Assembly (NCBI GenBank): GCA_024867545.1
Contig: JANFNE010000007.1
Coordinates: 868,001-932,000 of the forward strand
Reading direction: 5' to 3'
DNA from: Phytopythium helicoides
Taxonomy: Eukaryota > Oomycota > Peronosporomycetes > Pythiales > Pythiaceae
DNA length: 64,000 bases
In this document: piece after piece, positions 62,034 to 64,000 of the stretch
Numbering within the stretch: position 1 is the stretch's first letter
How the letters are laid out: every line of letters starts with the position of its first letter
Translations under genes and position numbers: made by a program
The notes under the pieces: generated by a model
Told to the model about the DNA's origin: nothing
Seen by the model: the letters and a program-made list of their open reading frames with translations, nothing else
The model's database searches: none

Positions 62034-62403
62034 TAAGGACTGATATTTCAATCAAGAAGGCGCTCGCTGTTGAGAGACATTTGAAATCGACAGAGCACTC
62101 TGGAAAGGGATTTTAGCCTTCAGAAAGCTGCCCCAGGATCAATTGAGGTGAGAACAGATAGCCCAGTCTGAGAATCAAAGAGCAAGCTGCACAAGACAAA
62201 GGATCTCTCTATTTGCGATCAAGATCGCGGTAGACCTTGTGACGCGAAGCTGCGAGGTTGGCCATTCCAATGTATTTATACGAATCCAGTGATGTCGGCC
62301 CGCCGATCCCTCCTCTCCAAGGAACTTGTTCGGGGGGGCGGTTGCTTGCCTCCCCTCATTACCCAGTTCGCAGTGGTCTCGCTACTGTAGTTTCAACCCC
62401 GCA
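62034..62403. other. Intergenic between the PWI/SR gene and the Jupiter-like gene
   Basis: No gene. A possible Inr-like CTCATTACCCAGTTCGC lies at 62355-62371, about 35-50 bases before the next ATG. Confidence 0.4.
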
Positions 62404-62952
62404 ATGGCAAGCAACAACAACAGCGACAAAGAAGGAGCTTTGGCCCGCCCAACCTCCATTCGTGTGTGCAAGCCCAGTGGTGGTGGCTCGACGGTTGGCT
62501 CCCTGATCTTCGGTGGTGCTGCTGACCAAGACAAATCCTACCTGGACGAGCGCAAGTGTCGGCGGAACTTCAACAGCCCCGCCCATCCGGAGCAGCAGGT
62601 TCTCCCGACGTCCAAGACAGTTGCCGGGGATGCGTCATTGTATGGTGCTCCTACCTCTTCTCAACGGGAGCGTGAGCGCGTTGCTGTCGCACCCGGGGCT
62701 GTCACCCTCGACGAGCTACGTCAACTCCAAAAGGAGCAGCAACACTACCCTCAGCACCACGGCTATCAGCAGAGTCGCAACCCGATCTACGACGACAGCA
62801 ATAACCAGCAGCTCGTGACGGCCACTCGTCGGTCTTCTACGTCCGACTACTTCGCGAATGGTCTGGGCAGTGGTGACAGCGGGAACCAACCACGCCGCAC
62901 TCGCCGCATGGTCGCAGCACCTGGAGGTGCTTCCAACTTTCAGCTAGGATAG
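62404..62952 (+). CDS. Jupiter/HN1-like small protein
   Basis: The frame opens at 62326, but the ATG at 62404 (MASNNNSDKEGALARPTS) lies just past an Inr-like site and is the likely start, giving 182 residues. Two motifs resemble the repeats of HN1/Jupiter microtubule-associated proteins: RVCKPSGGGSTVGSLIFGG near the N-terminus and RRMVAAPGGASNFQLG at the very end. The middle is polar and Gln-rich (LRQLQKEQQHYPQHH), with no predicted folded domain. In animals such proteins bind microtubules; the function in oomycetes is unknown. The call rests on the two Gly-rich motifs alone. It lies between the PWI/SR gene and the ankyrin gene on the same strand. Confidence 0.5.
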   Translation: MASNNNSDKEGALARPTSIRVCKPSGGGSTVGSLIFGGAADQDKSYLDERKCRRNFNSPAHPEQQVLPTSKTVAGDASLYGAPTSSQRERERVAVAPGAVTLDELRQLQKEQQHYPQHHGYQQSRNPIYDDSNNQQLVTATRRSSTSDYFANGLGSGDSGNQPRRTRRMVAAPGGASNFQLG

Positions 62953-63237
62953 GATAGCTTCTGTAGTCGAGATCCATGCCACGCTCCTGGAGTATATTCC
63001 CAATAATCTGCTTGCAACCTGTTCCCTATCGTTGAGAAGTTGTTTCTTGAATTCATGCCATGTCCACTTCAGCGAATGTCACTGGTGGATTTGTTGATCA
63101 TCCAGCACAAGATACTGCGTTTCTGTATAATTTTAGCATCTCTGCTTTTACTTCGTTTACTTCGTCCGTCCATCTTGTGAGCCAAAGTCGTCGCGTGAGG
63201 CTTGTCGAAAGCACAGTGGAGCAATAGTTGCGAGGTG

Positions 63238-64000
63238 ATGGGATGCGCTAGCTCCATTGTGCCGCAGCAACAGCAACAGCGGCGGCAACAACAGCAGCAG
63301 AACCCACACCCTGGTCTTCTTGCAAGACCCAAGCACAAGATGAATGCACTCGTGCCAGAGCCTCCTACAAGGCCTACGACTGCTGTTCCAGCTGGTCCTC
63401 GAGTGGGTTTAGTGTCTCCAGCGCTATTGGGGAATCCTATAAGCACCCCAACGTTAACGTCAAGTGTCAAAGACCCACACAATTACGAGGAGTTGTGTGT
63501 CGCTTTCCTCAAGGCAGTCAAAAGTGGCGACGTACCCGCCATGGAGACGCTCGCACAGCTCGCTGTCAAGCTCAAGCCGACGCCTCAATCACTTGTCAAC
63601 ATCCGCGGTATGTGGGACAGCACGCCGCTCGTTTACGCGACGCAGTACGTCCACTCTGCGGCAGCGCACTGGTTGCTTGCACGTGGTGCAGATGTGCTCG
63701 CGCAGAACGAAAAAGGTGTAACACCACTGTTACTTGCAAGTCTTGAAGGTATGACCGACGTCTGCGAGAAGATTCTTGCAGTCGCCGCGCTCATGGGATC
63801 CAGCAATCCTCTACTCAATGCAAGTAGTGTCCCTGACGATCGCGGACAAACTTCCCCACGACCCGTGGACCAGCAAATTGGAGTAGTCTACAACTCAGCG
63901 GCCGACATCAACGTCCGACTATCTCCACTGCTAGCCGCGAGCATGAATGGACATGCAGGTGTTGTTGCACTGCTTCTGATGCATGGGGCGGATCCAAACC
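63238..64000 (+). CDS. Ankyrin-repeat protein with N-terminal lipidation signal (runs off window)
   Basis: From the ATG at 63238 the frame is open for 254 codons to the window end. The start MGCASSIV has Gly2 and Ser6 as for N-myristoylation, and Cys3 for palmitoylation, so membrane attachment is likely. A Gln-rich stretch and a Pro-rich linker follow. From about residue 80 there are ankyrin-type units: WDSTPLVYATQYVHSAAAHW with LLARGADVLAQNEKGVTPLL, and SPLLAASMNGHAGVVALLLM with HGADPN at the edge. The C-terminal part is outside the window, so other domains (for example a kinase or PH domain) cannot be excluded. There is no frame damage. Confidence 0.7.
   Translation, partial: MGCASSIVPQQQQQRRQQQQQNPHPGLLARPKHKMNALVPEPPTRPTTAVPAGPRVGLVSPALLGNPISTPTLTSSVKDPHNYEELCVAFLKAVKSGDVPAMETLAQLAVKLKPTPQSLVNIRGMWDSTPLVYATQYVHSAAAHWLLARGADVLAQNEKGVTPLLLASLEGMTDVCEKILAVAALMGSSNPLLNASSVPDDRGQTSPRPVDQQIGVVYNSAADINVRLSPLLAASMNGHAGVVALLLMHGADPN

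Noticed and set aside
1..64000. CRISPR arrays, rRNA genes, bacterial operons
   Set aside because: None seen. Introns, LTR elements and Inr promoters show eukaryotic DNA.

Overview
The window looks like oomycete nuclear DNA, most likely Phytophthora or a close relative. The ABC genes are long and intron-less. Several ABC genes carry the oomycete core promoter upstream (an Inr of the type GCTCATTCC run into a CAATTT-like flanking element). The mobile elements (gypsy with a C-terminal chromodomain, a hAT transposase, a tyrosine-recombinase element) and the other genes (GH85 endoglycosidase, PWI/SR protein, ankyrin protein) fit a eukaryote with short introns.

Layout. The backbone is an array of seven full-size pleiotropic-drug-resistance (ABCG/PDR) transporters, here called PDR-1 to PDR-7, plus one stub of an eighth. 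PDR-1 (583-4698, minus) and PDR-2 (23468-27583, minus) lie in a direct segmental duplication of about 5.2 kb. Each is followed by the start of a SURNod19-like secreted-protein gene. The two copies are separated by about 17.7 kb that is mostly transposon. That insert holds a MITE-like element (5380-5957), a tyrosine-recombinase gene (6207-7396) cut by an 8.47-kb gypsy element (7397-15866, apparently identical LTRs, 5-bp target duplication), and a putative two-gene hAT element (about 16204-21673). After PDR-2 comes an endo-beta-N-acetylglucosaminidase gene (28395-31285, minus). Then come PDR-3 (plus), the stub, PDR-4 (plus), PDR-5 (minus), a 3.7-kb gene-poor stretch, PDR-6 (plus) and PDR-7 (plus). 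The right end has a PWI/SR-type gene, a Jupiter/HN1-like gene and the start of a putatively lipidated ankyrin-repeat gene.

How the genes relate. PDR-1 to PDR-4 form lineage A, PDR-5 and PDR-7 lineage B, and PDR-6 is divergent. The layout PDR-3 / B-stub / PDR-4 / PDR-5 is best read as tandem duplication of a tail-to-tail A-B pair, after which one B copy was almost entirely lost. Nucleotide tracts shared between lineages suggest gene conversion. PDR-4, PDR-6, PDR-7 and the endoglycosidase carry single-base indels but almost no other damage, so either very recent decay or residual sequence error must be considered.

The most unusual signals are two in the gypsy element: a long antisense ORF that overprints the 3' part of pol, and a textbook-like -1 frameshift signal at the gag-pol junction. 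A third is the apparent fusion of a membrane anchor and a cysteine-less glutaredoxin-like domain to the GH85 enzyme.
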